A stretch of DNA of 31,388 nucleotides from Arthrobacter sp. (GCA_025464925.1 JAODMS010000196.1:1-31388); one strand, 5' to 3'; shown: positions 18,815-26,732, counted from the stretch's first letter. Notes: generated from the sequence alone by a model not told the origin. Translations and numbers: made by a program.

Positions 18815-19102
18815 TTAGGGCCGCGGCAGTTTCCGATGTAACGGGTTGGATGTGTATGGCTGGACCCGCCGGGGGCTGCCGGGAATCCGGGAATTCACGA
18901 TCTCGGGTTCGGACGAACTGCGATTAGCGGAATCGATGAGCCGGAAGGCCGGGGATCCTGTCCGGGAAAGGTGCGGTGCGCTGAATACCCGACGGGATGG
19001 TTCCCCGCATGAGGGGCAGGACAGGGTGTCCGGGGCCTCCCCGATCGGGTGGGATGCTTCGAAGAGTGAGCCATCGGAGCAGCGGTACTCATAGGCGGCC
19101 AT
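18815..19102 (-). CDS. fmdB: FmdB-like zinc-ribbon protein with one Cys pair broken
   Basis: The 95-residue protein starts MAAYEYRCSDGSLFEASHPI, the usual FmdB opening, and has the second knuckle CPSC (Cys29, Cys32) and the following RRVFSAPHL. Typical FmdB proteins have two CxxC knuckles. Here the first is C8-S-D-G11, so the fourth Cys is missing. FmdB was proposed as a regulator of formamidase expression in Methylophilus; its biochemical role is not settled. GAGAGGAA precedes the ATG at 19102. It lies 34 bases after amiS and 35 bases before fmdA. The zinc site may be filled by His18 or may be lost. Confidence 0.82.
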   Translation of the reverse strand: MAAYEYRCSDGSLFEASHPIGEAPDTLSCPSCGEPSRRVFSAPHLSRTGSPAFRLIDSANRSSSEPEIVNSRIPGSPRRVQPYTSNPLHRKLPRP

Positions 19103-19136
19103 AAACCGGTTCCTCTCTTATTCCCGTATAGGTATG

Positions 19137-19775
19137 TCAGGCGGTCCCGGCCGCGTTCGTGACTTGACCGGGTTTGGTACTGCTTCCCATCGCCTTTCGG
19201 CCAAGGAAGTAGGCAGCCGCCAGAGAGATCACGGCCAGCGCGGCGACCAGGGCCGCATAGGTGTCGTTGGTCTCGTAGCGGCCCAGAAGCAGGAAGAACG
19301 CGGGAATGGTGCCGGTCAGGTGGCTGATGAATACCGTGAACCACCCTGTCATCTGCGTCAGGGCCACCTTATGCAGCCCGAGAATAAGGAAGAACAGGAA
19401 CCAAAGCACGGCCCACACGAACCAGATGACACCGAAGACCGGATCGGCGACCAGTGTGAACTGCAGGATACCGATCACCAGGGCGCAGGCCGCGACGAAG
19501 ATGGAAAACCATCCCAGGCCCTCCCCGCTGATGCCGGTCATCTGCAGAACCCCGACATAAAGGTAGGTGAAGCCAAAAAGGTAAAGCCCGGCCGCACTAA
19601 AAATGACCGACAGGTCGTTGTTCGCCTGAAGGATGATGATCGTCGGGAAGACCACTTGCATGGTGCCGACGAAAAAGTTGAGAATAGCGGCCGACTTGCC
19701 TGGGATCACTCCAATCAGCATCAGACCGTTGATAAAGAGGACAGCCCCTACATACAGCAAACCCACGCTGCCCAT
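19137..19775 (-). CDS. amiS: AmiS/UreI-family amide or urea channel
   Basis: This 212-residue, almost wholly hydrophobic protein has six to seven predicted membrane helices, beginning MGSVGLLYVGAVLFINGLML. It has the family blocks GKSAAILNFFVGTMQVV and AAGLYLFGFTYLYVG. AmiS/UreI proteins form inner-membrane pores for urea and short-chain amides. Being first in a unit with fmdB and fmdA, it most likely admits formamide. The C-terminus (GRKAMGSSTKPG) is cytosolic and hydrophilic. Length fits AmiS (about 200 residues). Confidence 0.92.
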   Translation of the reverse strand: MGSVGLLYVGAVLFINGLMLIGVIPGKSAAILNFFVGTMQVVFPTIIILQANNDLSVIFSAAGLYLFGFTYLYVGVLQMTGISGEGLGWFSIFVAACALVIGILQFTLVADPVFGVIWFVWAVLWFLFFLILGLHKVALTQMTGWFTVFISHLTGTIPAFFLLLGRYETNDTYAALVAALAVISLAAAYFLGRKAMGSSTKPGQVTNAAGTA

Positions 19776-20130
19776 GTCAGCTCCATCAGAAAATTCGCAG
19801 CGACTACCGGTGTCAGTCCGTTTACCCTCCGGTGGGAAAGCGCCATGAAGGAAAGACTGGAGCGAGCTACAGCTCGGGAACCAAGGTGCACTGCCAGAAT
19901 AGACTTAGCCCCGGAACACGGTCAGGGGCTTTAGTCCCTGCCCAGATCTGCACGGGTGGCCATTTCTCGTCCTGCGTTACGGGAGCGTCAATTCCAAGGT
20001 GGTTACAACACTTTCGGCGAATGCCTGGCCCAAAGAGATTTCCATGCAATCTGCCGGCGCCGATCATTTGGGGCAGGAAAGTGACCATCCCCAGCACCTG
20101 CCAGGCGGCAGCTTTGCGGGATGGAGGCTC
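19776..20130. other. Stretch without a supported gene upstream of amiS
   Basis: This 355-base interval must contain the promoter of the amiS-fmdB-fmdA unit near its left end. I see no convincing -10/-35 pair, riboswitch or ORF with a ribosome site. It ends at the resolvase remnant. Confidence 0.4.
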
Positions 20131-20314
20131 TTAGCTCCCTGTCCTGAGGTGTTGGTGCAGGGTTTCGCGGCTGATGCCGAACTCCCGGGCCAGGCCGGTC
20201 TTGCGCTCCCCCGCGGCCGCCCGCTTCCGATGCCCTCGCGCTGGCGTTAACCGGTTCGCCAGCAGGGAATCCTCCCCGGTAAAGACCAGCCTCCTGGCCG
20301 CCTCAGCGGTTGTC
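20131..20314 (-). pseudogene. Serine resolvase/invertase remnant with internal deletion
   Basis: The minus strand reads LVFTGEDSLLANRL and then, after TPARGHRKR, AAAGERKTGLAREFGISRET and LHQHLR, ending at a stop at 20131. The first block matches the end of the catalytic domain of Pin/Tn3-type serine recombinases; the second is their C-terminal helix-turn-helix (GERKTALAREFGISR in relatives). The roughly 40-50 residues normally between them (long helix, RERQREGI) are missing, as is the whole N-terminal catalytic half with its active Ser. The frame has a stop upstream and no start codon. It marks a former mobile element beside the formamide operon. Confidence 0.72.
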
Positions 20315-20423
20315 TAAGCAACTCCACTGTGCAACCGGAGGTCCTCACCCATGAGTCAACGACTCCAGCGTGTCATCACACTCACCCAACCACCGTCCCT
20401 GCGCAGTACACGCCCAACGGGAC

Positions 20424-20816
20424 TTACGACGGCGGAGCAAAGAATTCGAGGGCGTTCCCGTCGGGGTCCTTGAATGACAGCCCGGATCCATACCCCGCGT
20501 CGACGATGCCGTCGTGGGGGATGCCCAGCTCATCGAGTCGGGACTGCCAGGTCTGCAGTTCTTCGCGATTGTCACACGCGAAACTGATGTGGTCCAACCC
20601 TACTCGCCTCGCGTCGAAGCGGTCATTGGGGTCAGTCTCCGGATGCGCGTGCAGACCGACGAGCACTCCTCCGGCCAGGGGATAAACCGTATGCCAGAAG
20701 CCTCCGGCATCTTCGTCGAGCACCGGGGAGACGCCGAACAGCCGCTCATACCACGCCTTGCTCGACGTGAGATCGGTCACCGTTAGGGCAATGTGCGCAA
20801 TCGGGGGAAAGGCCAC
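20424..20816 (-). CDS. VOC-family (glyoxalase/bleomycin resistance-like) protein
   Basis: The 130-residue protein has the paired beta-alpha-beta-beta-beta layout of the vicinal oxygen chelate fold. IAHIALTVTDLTSSKAWYER is at the N-terminus, GLDHISFAC begins the second module and GLSFKDPDGNALEFFAP ends it. Likely metal ligands are the His in IAHIAL, the His in GLDHIS and the Glu in ALEFF. The frame can start at a TTG at 20831, but that codon lies inside the ribosome site TTGAGGAG; the GTG at 20816, seven bases later, is the better start. Members do glyoxalase, dioxygenase or drug-binding jobs; the substrate is unknown. Confidence 0.85.
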   Translation of the reverse strand: MAFPPIAHIALTVTDLTSSKAWYERLFGVSPVLDEDAGGFWHTVYPLAGGVLVGLHAHPETDPNDRFDARRVGLDHISFACDNREELQTWQSRLDELGIPHDGIVDAGYGSGLSFKDPDGNALEFFAPPS

Positions 20817-20831
20817 CGTAAATCTCCTCAA

Positions 20832-21567
20832 AGATGGACGCGGGACTCTCGTCGGCCCCTCAACGCCGCCATCCTGCTCTCATGAGTCAGCTCTGTCAAG
20901 GCATCTGCGTCGAGCCCCGCCCGGGTGGTTGATAGCCCCGCCGCGACACCTGCCGGCCGCTTCTCGCCTGGAAAGTCCGTATGGATGCCGGTTTCCGGGA
21001 GTCGCGGATGCCCCACCCTCCAGGCCGTTCAGATGTGCCAGGTGAGGAAACGGCGTTTCGAACGCGCGCCCGCCATGAGGACCAGGGAGATGAACGGGGC
21101 TATTCCCGCCCCACCGGTTGTGGGCCGGTGACTGCAGCCCGAAGACTCCGGCGATCAGAACATACGTTCCGCCGAGTGCCAGGACCACCGAGGAGACGAT
21201 CAGCATCCAGATCCGGGCTATACGGGATTTCGCGCGGAGTTTTCCGCATGCTCGCCCGACTAAACAAGGCGGCTTGGACCTCGCGCACGATCTGGTTACC
21301 GCACTTCGAGTATCTCCGTCAATTCCGCCGCATACTCTTCTTCCGGTGGGAAAACCGCGTGCTGAAGGGAAACGCCGATGACAGCGCATATGTGAGCCCG
21401 GGATTCGGGCCCGGTCCTTGCGCCCCGGCTCGGTGACGTACCGCGGAGTCGGCGCCCGTGGGCGACGTGCTTTTTCAGCGTGCCGCGTACTTCGGAACCG
21501 CGGTATTACATCAGGCCTCTGTTGAGGCAGCTACGCCCTCACCGCTGGCACATGAAAGTATTCACCT
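20832..21567. other. Stretch with only gene debris
   Basis: Apart from the frameshifted membrane-protein fragment at 21029-21206 listed separately, no ORF in these 736 bases has both a start site and protein-like content. No RNA gene or long repeat was seen. Confidence 0.4.
21029..21206 (-). pseudogene. Fragment of a small membrane protein, frameshifted
   Basis: From the ATG at 21206 the minus strand reads MLIVSSVVLALGGTYVLIAG and VFGL, a clean hydrophobic helix. Then protein-like sequence moves to another frame: TTGGAGIAPFISLVLMAGAR, ending SKRRFLTWHI and a stop at 21029. Two hydrophobic segments in different frames suggest one two-helix protein broken by a small indel near 21120. No family is recognised and the start has no strong ribosome site. 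Confidence 0.35.
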
Positions 21568-22165
21568 ATGACTGTAAATAATGATGCTGCCAACCTCACG
21601 GCGTTAATGGACTCGCACGGCATAGACGCCTCGACCGAAGCCGGCCGGGGATGGGACCACATCGGGGCCATCATCGTTGATGCAGCCTTGCAGCGACGGC
21701 AGAACTACCACGCAACCGTCAAGCCGCGCGTTGTCGCTCTGGTTGCGGCCTGGCCGGATGCCGCCACGACTAGCGGATTCCGCCGCCGCCTCGATACAGG
21801 GAAGCTCTCGGAAGTTATCAGCTGGCCGTCGCCTGGCCGTCTCGCCCAGGTAGAGGACATGACGTGTGTATTGGAGCGCCAGGGCATCGAGACGGTAATG
21901 GAACTCCGAGGCGCGCTCGGCGACCAGGCCAAGAGACCTGTTCTCCGGGAGGCCCTTGCGGCCGTGCGGCATGTCAGTCCCAAAACGCTGGATTACATCG
22001 ACACCCTGAGCGGAATCTCCACGGGCGGGGCCGTCGACGTACGGGTACTCGGAGAGTGATCCAAGCCGTCGGCATTGAGGACTTGTCCGCGTGCATATCG
22101 CTGCAGTAATCGACGAAGCTGCAGTGTGCCGAGGGTGGCGGACCGGAGACCTCGATGCTGCATTT
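21568..22165 (+). pseudogene. Helix-hairpin-helix (HhH) protein, broken by two frameshifts
   Basis: An intact 163-codon frame from the ATG at 21568 ends in VRHVSPKTLDYIDTLSGIST followed by GGAVDVRV. That resembles the helix-hairpin-helix and following segment of endonuclease III/HhH-GPD-type DNA-binding proteins (GVGPKTVDYLxxLxGIP, then AVDxHV). Immediately afterwards the homology seems to continue in a second frame (RRVIQAVGIEDLS) and then a third (HIAAVIDEAAVCRGWRTGDL). So the original C-terminus of about 35 residues is split by two small indels. The shortened protein may still be made, since the HhH is retained. The catalytic Lys/Asp of true glycosylases is not evident, so enzyme activity is not claimed. 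Confidence 0.5.
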
Positions 22166-22460
22166 ATGGCAAATGAGATATTCCACCTGATGGGACAAAG
22201 CCGCTGGCCCCTGAGTGCTCCTAGGCCACATGCCCCAACCTACTCTCCAATACCACCGTCCGACCCAGTTGTGGAGTCCGTGGCCAGCACGGACCCAAGC
22301 ATTGGAGAGCTTCGATGACCACGCTCCGCCGGAAGCTCTACACGTCGCGTTACCAGGTCAGGCACCGCCGTTGATCGTGACCCAGCGCCAGCCTGGTGGA
22401 GCGGAGATAATGAATCGCGCTTTTGCAAGGATTTGGTAAAGAAGAACCCCCGCGAGCATG

Positions 22461-22530
22461 TGAACTGGTCCCCCGGAAATTGGACTGGCTAAGTAAGAGC
22501 CTAGGCTGCGAGGGTCTGAGCACGGTATTG
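22461..22530 (-). mobile_element. Insertion sequence end with transposase C-terminus (IS3/IS481-like)
   Basis: On the minus strand 22530-22501 encodes QYRAQTLAA and a stop, the usual last residues of IS3/IS481-type transposases. It is followed by an end resembling IS3-type terminal repeats at 22461-22485 (TGAACTGGTCCCCCGGAAAT on the plus strand). The rest of the element and the other end are absent, so it is a scar. Confidence 0.5.
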
Positions 22531-22533
22531 CCA

Positions 22534-22567
22534 CCTAGCACCGGTCTCCGGAAGAGCCGGTGCTAGG
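22534..22567. terminator. Strong 11-bp hairpin between IS scar and natA
   Basis: CCTAGCACCGG (22534-22544) and CCGGTGCTAGG (22557-22567) pair perfectly around a 12-base loop. It lies upstream of the ABC exporter and would insulate it from transcription entering from the left. There is no T-run. Confidence 0.45.
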
Positions 22568-22655
22568 GCAAAAGCTGCCCGGGTAGCAGCTGCTGCAGAG
22601 CCAGACCGCACACTGCCTAGGTGATACCTCAGGCAACCCCACCGCTGATTGTGTA

Positions 22656-22686
22656 ACAGCGGCGTAATAGGCGGGACTGCCGCTGT
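22656..22686. promoter_or_regulatory. Inverted repeat upstream of the NatAB-type exporter
   Basis: ACAGCGGC (22656-22663) and GCCGCTGT (22679-22686) are perfect inverted arms, 15 bases apart and 30 bases before the natA start. The position suits an operator over the promoter or early leader. No adjacent regulator gene was found. Confidence 0.4.
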
Positions 22687-22715
22687 CTTGTGTATGTGGC
22701 GGTTACAGTGGTGCC

Positions 22716-23648
22716 ATGACGTTGGGGGACGCGGCCGGCGAGCCGCTTGTACACATTCAGGACTTCCGGATGGACTTCGGGGACAAGACGGTCATCAAGG
22801 ACCTGTCCTTCGATGTGCGAGCGGGGGAAACGTTCGGGTTCCTGGGCAGCAACGGGTCTGGGAAGACCACGACGCTGCGGGCGCTGCTGGGGATCTACCA
22901 GGCGACCGCCGGGACCCTGCACATCGGCGGCAAGGTCTTCGATCCGCGGGACGGGGTTCGGCTCGGCTACCTGCCGGAGGAGCGCGGGCTGTACAAGAAG
23001 GAATCCGTGCTGGACGTGATGGTCTACTTTGGCCGGCTCAAGGGCCTGGACAAGGCCCGCGCGAAAACCTGGTCCCTGGGGTACCTGGAACGGGTGGACC
23101 TGGCCGACAAGTCTGCGGTGCGGCTGGATAAGCTCTCCGGCGGTCAGCAGCAGAAAATCCAGCTCGGCGTGACGATCATGAACGACCCGGAACTGCTGAT
23201 CCTGGACGAGCCCACCAAGGGCTTCGACCCGGTGAACCGGCGGCTGCTGATGGACATCATCGAGGAACACAAACTCGCCGGAGCGACCGTCATCCTGGTC
23301 ACCCACCAGATGGAGGAAGTCGAACGGCTCTGTGACCGGGTCATCCTGCTCAAGAACGGCACCGCTCGGGCCTACGGGACCGTCTCCGAGGTCCAGGAAC
23401 AGTTCGGCGGCACCGTGTACCGGATTTCCTATGACGGCATCCTCCCCTCCTCGTCGCTGTACGACATCGCCACCGACGCCGGCGGCCACGCCGAGCTTTC
23501 GCCCCGCCCGGGCGGGGACGCAACGACCGTGCTGCGGGAGCTGATCGAGGCCTGCGTCGCCGTCCGGTCCTTCGCCACCGCGAGGACCTCCCTGGAAGAG
23601 ATCTTCGTCAAGGTCTACGGCGAGTCCCATGAAATGGCGGAGGTCTGA
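22716..23648 (+). CDS. natA: ABC-2 type exporter ATPase (NatA-like)
   Basis: The 310-residue ATPase has Walker A GSNGSGKTTT (44-53) and the NatA-type Q-loop region LGYLPEERGLYKK (83-95). The signature is KLSGGQQQK (139-147), Walker B is LLILDEPTKGFDP (160-172) and the switch His is in THQMEEVERL. After about residue 225 comes the C-terminal domain typical of this subfamily (DUF4162-like), ending SLEEIFVKVYGES. The family powers Na+ or drug efflux with an ABC-2 permease. The permease gene follows after 5 bases. An alternative assignment is a drug or lantibiotic exporter. No regulator is adjacent, but an inverted repeat lies just upstream. Confidence 0.88.
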   Translation: MTLGDAAGEPLVHIQDFRMDFGDKTVIKDLSFDVRAGETFGFLGSNGSGKTTTLRALLGIYQATAGTLHIGGKVFDPRDGVRLGYLPEERGLYKKESVLDVMVYFGRLKGLDKARAKTWSLGYLERVDLADKSAVRLDKLSGGQQQKIQLGVTIMNDPELLILDEPTKGFDPVNRRLLMDIIEEHKLAGATVILVTHQMEEVERLCDRVILLKNGTARAYGTVSEVQEQFGGTVYRISYDGILPSSSLYDIATDAGGHAELSPRPGGDATTVLRELIEACVAVRSFATARTSLEEIFVKVYGESHEMAEV

Positions 23649-23653
23649 ACCCC

Positions 23654-24967
23654 ATGGCACAGCACACATCCACACAGCTCCCCACCCCCGTGCAGGCACC
23701 GCCCACGCCGCCAGCCCCGCCGAAACGCCCCTTCGGCCGGCATAACCTCCGCACGGTCGTCGACTTCGAAGTCAGCCGCACCATGAAGAAGCGCGGCTTC
23801 TGGATCGCAACCCTGGCCATCCCGGTCATTATGGCAATCGTGTTCGCACTCGTCTACCTGAGCAATTCCTCCACCGCGGCCAGCGAAGATGCCCAAAAGA
23901 ACGCGGCCGTAAGCTTCACCTACACCGATGACTCCGGGCTGATCGCGGACGGGACCGCAACAGCCATGGGCGGCCGGAAAGCCACGGACCCCGACCAGGC
24001 CCTGCAGGACGTGAAAACCGGCGCAACGGATGCGTACTTCGCCTACCCTGCCGAGCCGGCCACGCAGCCTGTAAAGGTCTACGGGAAAGACCAGGGGATC
24101 TTCGAGAACGGCAAATACGACGCCGTCGCCAAACAACTCCTTATCGCCTCAGCCCAAGCCGAAGTCGGCTCCCCGCAGCTGACCGCCGCGGCCAGCGGCG
24201 ATGTGAAGACCGAATCCCAGACCTTCAAAGACGGCCAGCCGACCGGCGGTTTCGGCGCCGCCGTCCCGCCGCTGATGTTCCTGCTGATCTTCTACGTCTC
24301 GATCATTCTGCTCTCCAACCAGATGCTCAACAGCACCCTGGAGGAAAAAGAAAACCGGGTCACCGAAATGATCCTGACCACCCTGAACCCGACCACGCTG
24401 ATCATCGGCAAAGTCATCGCCCTGTTCATGGTCGGGCTCGTCCAGATCCTGGTCTTCCTCACCCCCATCGTCATCGGTTATCTCCTCTTCCGCGACAAAC
24501 TCGCCCTACCCGACCTGGACCTGTCGACCCTGGTCTTCGAGCCCGGGGCCATGGTCACCGGTGCACTGCTGCTCCTGGGCGGCTTCACCGTCTTCACCGG
24601 TGTCCTGGTCGCCATCGGCGCGGTCATGCCCACCGCCAAGGACGCAGGCACGATTTTCGGGCCCCTGATGGCCCTGATCTTCGTCCCGTTCTACGCGATC
24701 AGCCTGATCATCTCCGACCCGCGCGCACCCATCGTGCAGGTCTTCACGTACTTCCCGTTCTCCGCCCCGGTCACCGCAATGCTCCGCAACGGCTTCGGCA
24801 CCCTCAGCCCGTTCGAAGCCACCATCGTCATCGCCGAGCTTTTCATCACCGGCTTCCTCATCCTTCGTCTGGCCGTGCACCTGTTCCGCTACGGATCAAT
24901 CCAATACTCGGGCAAACTGTCCATCGCCGGATCCTTCCGCAAACGCAGCGCCCCCGCCGGAAAATGA
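23654..24967 (+). CDS. natB: ABC-2 type exporter permease (NatB-like)
   Basis: The 437-residue protein has a Pro-rich cytosolic N-terminus, one helix (FWIATLAIPVIMAIVFALVY), then a large extracytoplasmic domain of about 170 residues. A bundle of five or more helices follows, starting AAVPPLMFLLIFYVSIILLS. The cytosolic motif NSTLEEKENRVTEMILTTLN is the hallmark of NatB/ABC-2 permeases. The layout is that of Bacillus NatB. It follows the ATPase after a 5-base gap and the two form one transporter in the plasma membrane. What it exports (Na+, a drug or a peptide) cannot be told from the sequence. Confidence 0.88.
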   Translation: MAQHTSTQLPTPVQAPPTPPAPPKRPFGRHNLRTVVDFEVSRTMKKRGFWIATLAIPVIMAIVFALVYLSNSSTAASEDAQKNAAVSFTYTDDSGLIADGTATAMGGRKATDPDQALQDVKTGATDAYFAYPAEPATQPVKVYGKDQGIFENGKYDAVAKQLLIASAQAEVGSPQLTAAASGDVKTESQTFKDGQPTGGFGAAVPPLMFLLIFYVSIILLSNQMLNSTLEEKENRVTEMILTTLNPTTLIIGKVIALFMVGLVQILVFLTPIVIGYLLFRDKLALPDLDLSTLVFEPGAMVTGALLLLGGFTVFTGVLVAIGAVMPTAKDAGTIFGPLMALIFVPFYAISLIISDPRAPIVQVFTYFPFSAPVTAMLRNGFGTLSPFEATIVIAELFITGFLILRLAVHLFRYGSIQYSGKLSIAGSFRKRSAPAGK

Positions 24968-25063
24968 AACCCTTCCGCAGCCGCCGGCAGTCCCGGATGC
25001 AATAGTTCCCCTCAGGTCTCCGCTCCTCAACTGCTGCCTCGGCCCCGACACAGGGGAGTGTCT

Positions 25064-25612
25064 CTAGCTCCTCTGTCCAGCGGCGTGGATGAGCGTGCGG
25101 GCTGCGGAGGTTTTCTGATCCTCGATCAGAGCTCGATATACGGCGTCGGATAGTCGGCGTTTGAGGACACGCAGTTCTTCCATGCCGCCGTCCCCGCCTG
25201 CTTTGCGGCGGGCGAGAAGCTCTCGCGCGCCCGGGTAGCAGCGGGCCTGGGTGAGCGCGATCCGGTGCAGCGCCGCGTTCAGCTGTCTGTTCCCGGTGCG
25301 GGAGAGTCGGTGTCGGGCCTTGTTCGAAGACCACACCGGCAGCGGGGCAGTGCCGTTATGACGTGCGTAGGCGTCCTTCGAGCGGAACCGCGTGACACCT
25401 GCGGTCTCTCCCAGGATCTTCGCCGCCGTCAGGGACCCGCAACCGACGATCGCCAGCAGCGCCGGAGCGATGACTGTGATCCGGCGGCTGAGTTCGGCAG
25501 TGAGTTCATCGATCTCCTCGGTGAGGCGGCGCAGATGGGTGAGGAGCCGATGGGCCACCCGGTGGAAGCCGGTACTGAATGCCTTCGTCATCACCTTTGA
25601 CGGAAGAATCAA
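25064..25612 (-). pseudogene. IS110-family transposase, C-terminal fragment
   Basis: The 182-codon frame carries only the C-terminal half of an IS110 transposase. A coiled-coil segment (LTHLRRLTEEIDELTAELSR) is followed by the Transposase_20 domain with IVGCGSLTAAKILGE and HNGTAPLPVWSSNKARHRLS, which includes the region of the catalytic Ser. The N-terminal RuvC-like DEDD domain is missing. It is a different IS110 lineage from the full-length copy at 28319-29521. It lies between the NatB gene and an IS3-type fragment, so elements have piled up here. Confidence 0.85.
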
Positions 25613-25658
25613 CTAAATGCCAACCGTGGATCCACCGTTAAACGGACACTCCCCGACC

Positions 25659-25785
25659 TGGATCGAGCGCAGCTACCACCGTAAACGCCGTCAACGCCCT
25701 CGGACGGCGGACACCCATCGAGTTTGAGACAATAAACAACGCGGCCCCAGCCGCATGGGAACTATTAACCCCAGCTGTCAACTAA
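25659..25785 (+). pseudogene. IS3-family OrfB C-terminal fragment, frameshifted
   Basis: The plus strand reads WIERSYHRKRRQR and then, in a different frame, ALGRRTPIEFETINNAAPAA and WELLTPAVN before a stop at 25783-25785. Together this is the conserved end of an IS3-group OrfB (WIExxYxRRRRxxALGxxTPxEFE). A two-base deletion near 25695 (a CGC repeat) explains the split. Everything upstream is missing. Confidence 0.68.
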
Positions 25786-25851
25786 ACCTTCAGCAGTCCC
25801 CTCCTCCGCTGTAATTGGAGCACTGCCACGCAACGAAAGGGGCGCGTCATC

Positions 25852-25965
25852 GTAGGCAAGATCGCCGTGATCGGTGCGGAAGTCCTCGGATCAGCCCTGG
25901 CCCGTGAGCTGGCCGGTACCGGCGCCCACGAGGTCACCGTGCGGCACGCACGTCTGCACTCGTGA
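25852..25965 (+). pseudogene. N-terminal scrap of a Rossmann-fold nucleotide-binding protein
   Basis: The frame reads VGKIAVIGAEVLGSALAREL and continues AGTGAHEVTV to a stop at 25963-25965. This is the first beta-alpha-beta unit of an NAD(P)-binding protein (F420-dependent NADP reductase or NAD-dependent epimerase style; relatives have GAGVLGSALA). A GAAAGGGG ribosome-like site precedes it, but no ATG or GTG lies in frame at the right distance. Only 38 codons remain before a different gene starts across the stop, so the rest was replaced. Confidence 0.55.
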
Positions 25966-26732
25966 TGACCAACGAAGAGATGCATGCGGGCCGGCGCCGC
26001 CCCATTCGGCCGCTCTTGGGCCTTCTCCTGCTCGGGATGCTCGCGTCAGCGCTGGTGCTCCTCGGGCCCGGCTTGCTCAGCGGCTTGCGCACCGAGGACG
26101 GCTCGCTGCGCTGGGGCCCGGAATGCATGGTCGAAACCTCGGAGGGACAGGTCGAGCTCGACCGTGATGAGGCGCAGCTGGCCACGACGGCGGTAGCGCT
26201 CTTGGCCCGCGGGCTGGAAGGCCCTGACACCTCCGGCATCGACGAGGCGGTGTTGCAGCGGCTGGCCGACGGGCCGTCCGAGGACGCTGGTGCCAGTCTG
26301 ACCTGCCAGGGCTCAGCCGCCAGTGACCTGCAGGAACAGCAGCTGAGTGTCACCGGCCTGACACCGCGCGCCGAGCAGTTGCGCGAGGCGATGACCGAGG
26401 TGTTTGGTGACCAGAGCCTGGGCGGGTTCGCCCCGGGTGGCATCGATCATGGGCACCGAGCGGAGTCGACGCACTACGACGGCCGGGCGATCGACATCTT
26501 CTTCCGCCCAGTGACGGAGGAGAACCGGCGTGAGGGGTGGATGCTGGCCCACTGGCTCGTCGCTCATGCCGAGGACCTGGACATCCAGTACGTCATCTTC
26601 GACGACCTGTTCTGGAGCGTGCACAGCTCTCGAGGGCAATGGCAGGACTACGACGCACCTGAGCCCAGCAACGAGATCCTGCGTCACCTCGACCACGTGC
26701 ACGTGGATGTGCTGGGCGGAGGTTTTGCCTGA
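25965..26732 (+). CDS. Membrane-anchored protein with a zinc-peptidase-like H/D/H site
   Basis: The 255-residue protein has a short cytosolic start, one membrane helix (PLLGLLLLGMLASALVLLGP), then an extracytoplasmic domain. Near the C-terminus it has STHYDGRAIDIFF and HLDHVHVDVLGG. The spacing His-x6-Asp followed by a distant His-x-His resembles the zinc ligands of the M15/Hedgehog-type LD- and DD-peptidase fold; I infer that fold, not a proven activity. A trans-acting wall hydrolase or a binding protein that kept the fold are both possible. ATG 25965, GTG 25962 and ATG 25980 are all usable starts. It begins across the stop codon of the Rossmann scrap, suggesting replacement by recombination. 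Confidence 0.7.
   Translation: MTNEEMHAGRRRPIRPLLGLLLLGMLASALVLLGPGLLSGLRTEDGSLRWGPECMVETSEGQVELDRDEAQLATTAVALLARGLEGPDTSGIDEAVLQRLADGPSEDAGASLTCQGSAASDLQEQQLSVTGLTPRAEQLREAMTEVFGDQSLGGFAPGGIDHGHRAESTHYDGRAIDIFFRPVTEENRREGWMLAHWLVAHAEDLDIQYVIFDDLFWSVHSSRGQWQDYDAPEPSNEILRHLDHVHVDVLGGGFA

Noticed and set aside
20351..20473. 40-codon plus-strand ORF after a GGAGG site
   Set aside because: Good ribosome site, but the frame overlaps the end of the VOC gene and has no recognisable content; perhaps the start of a lost gene.
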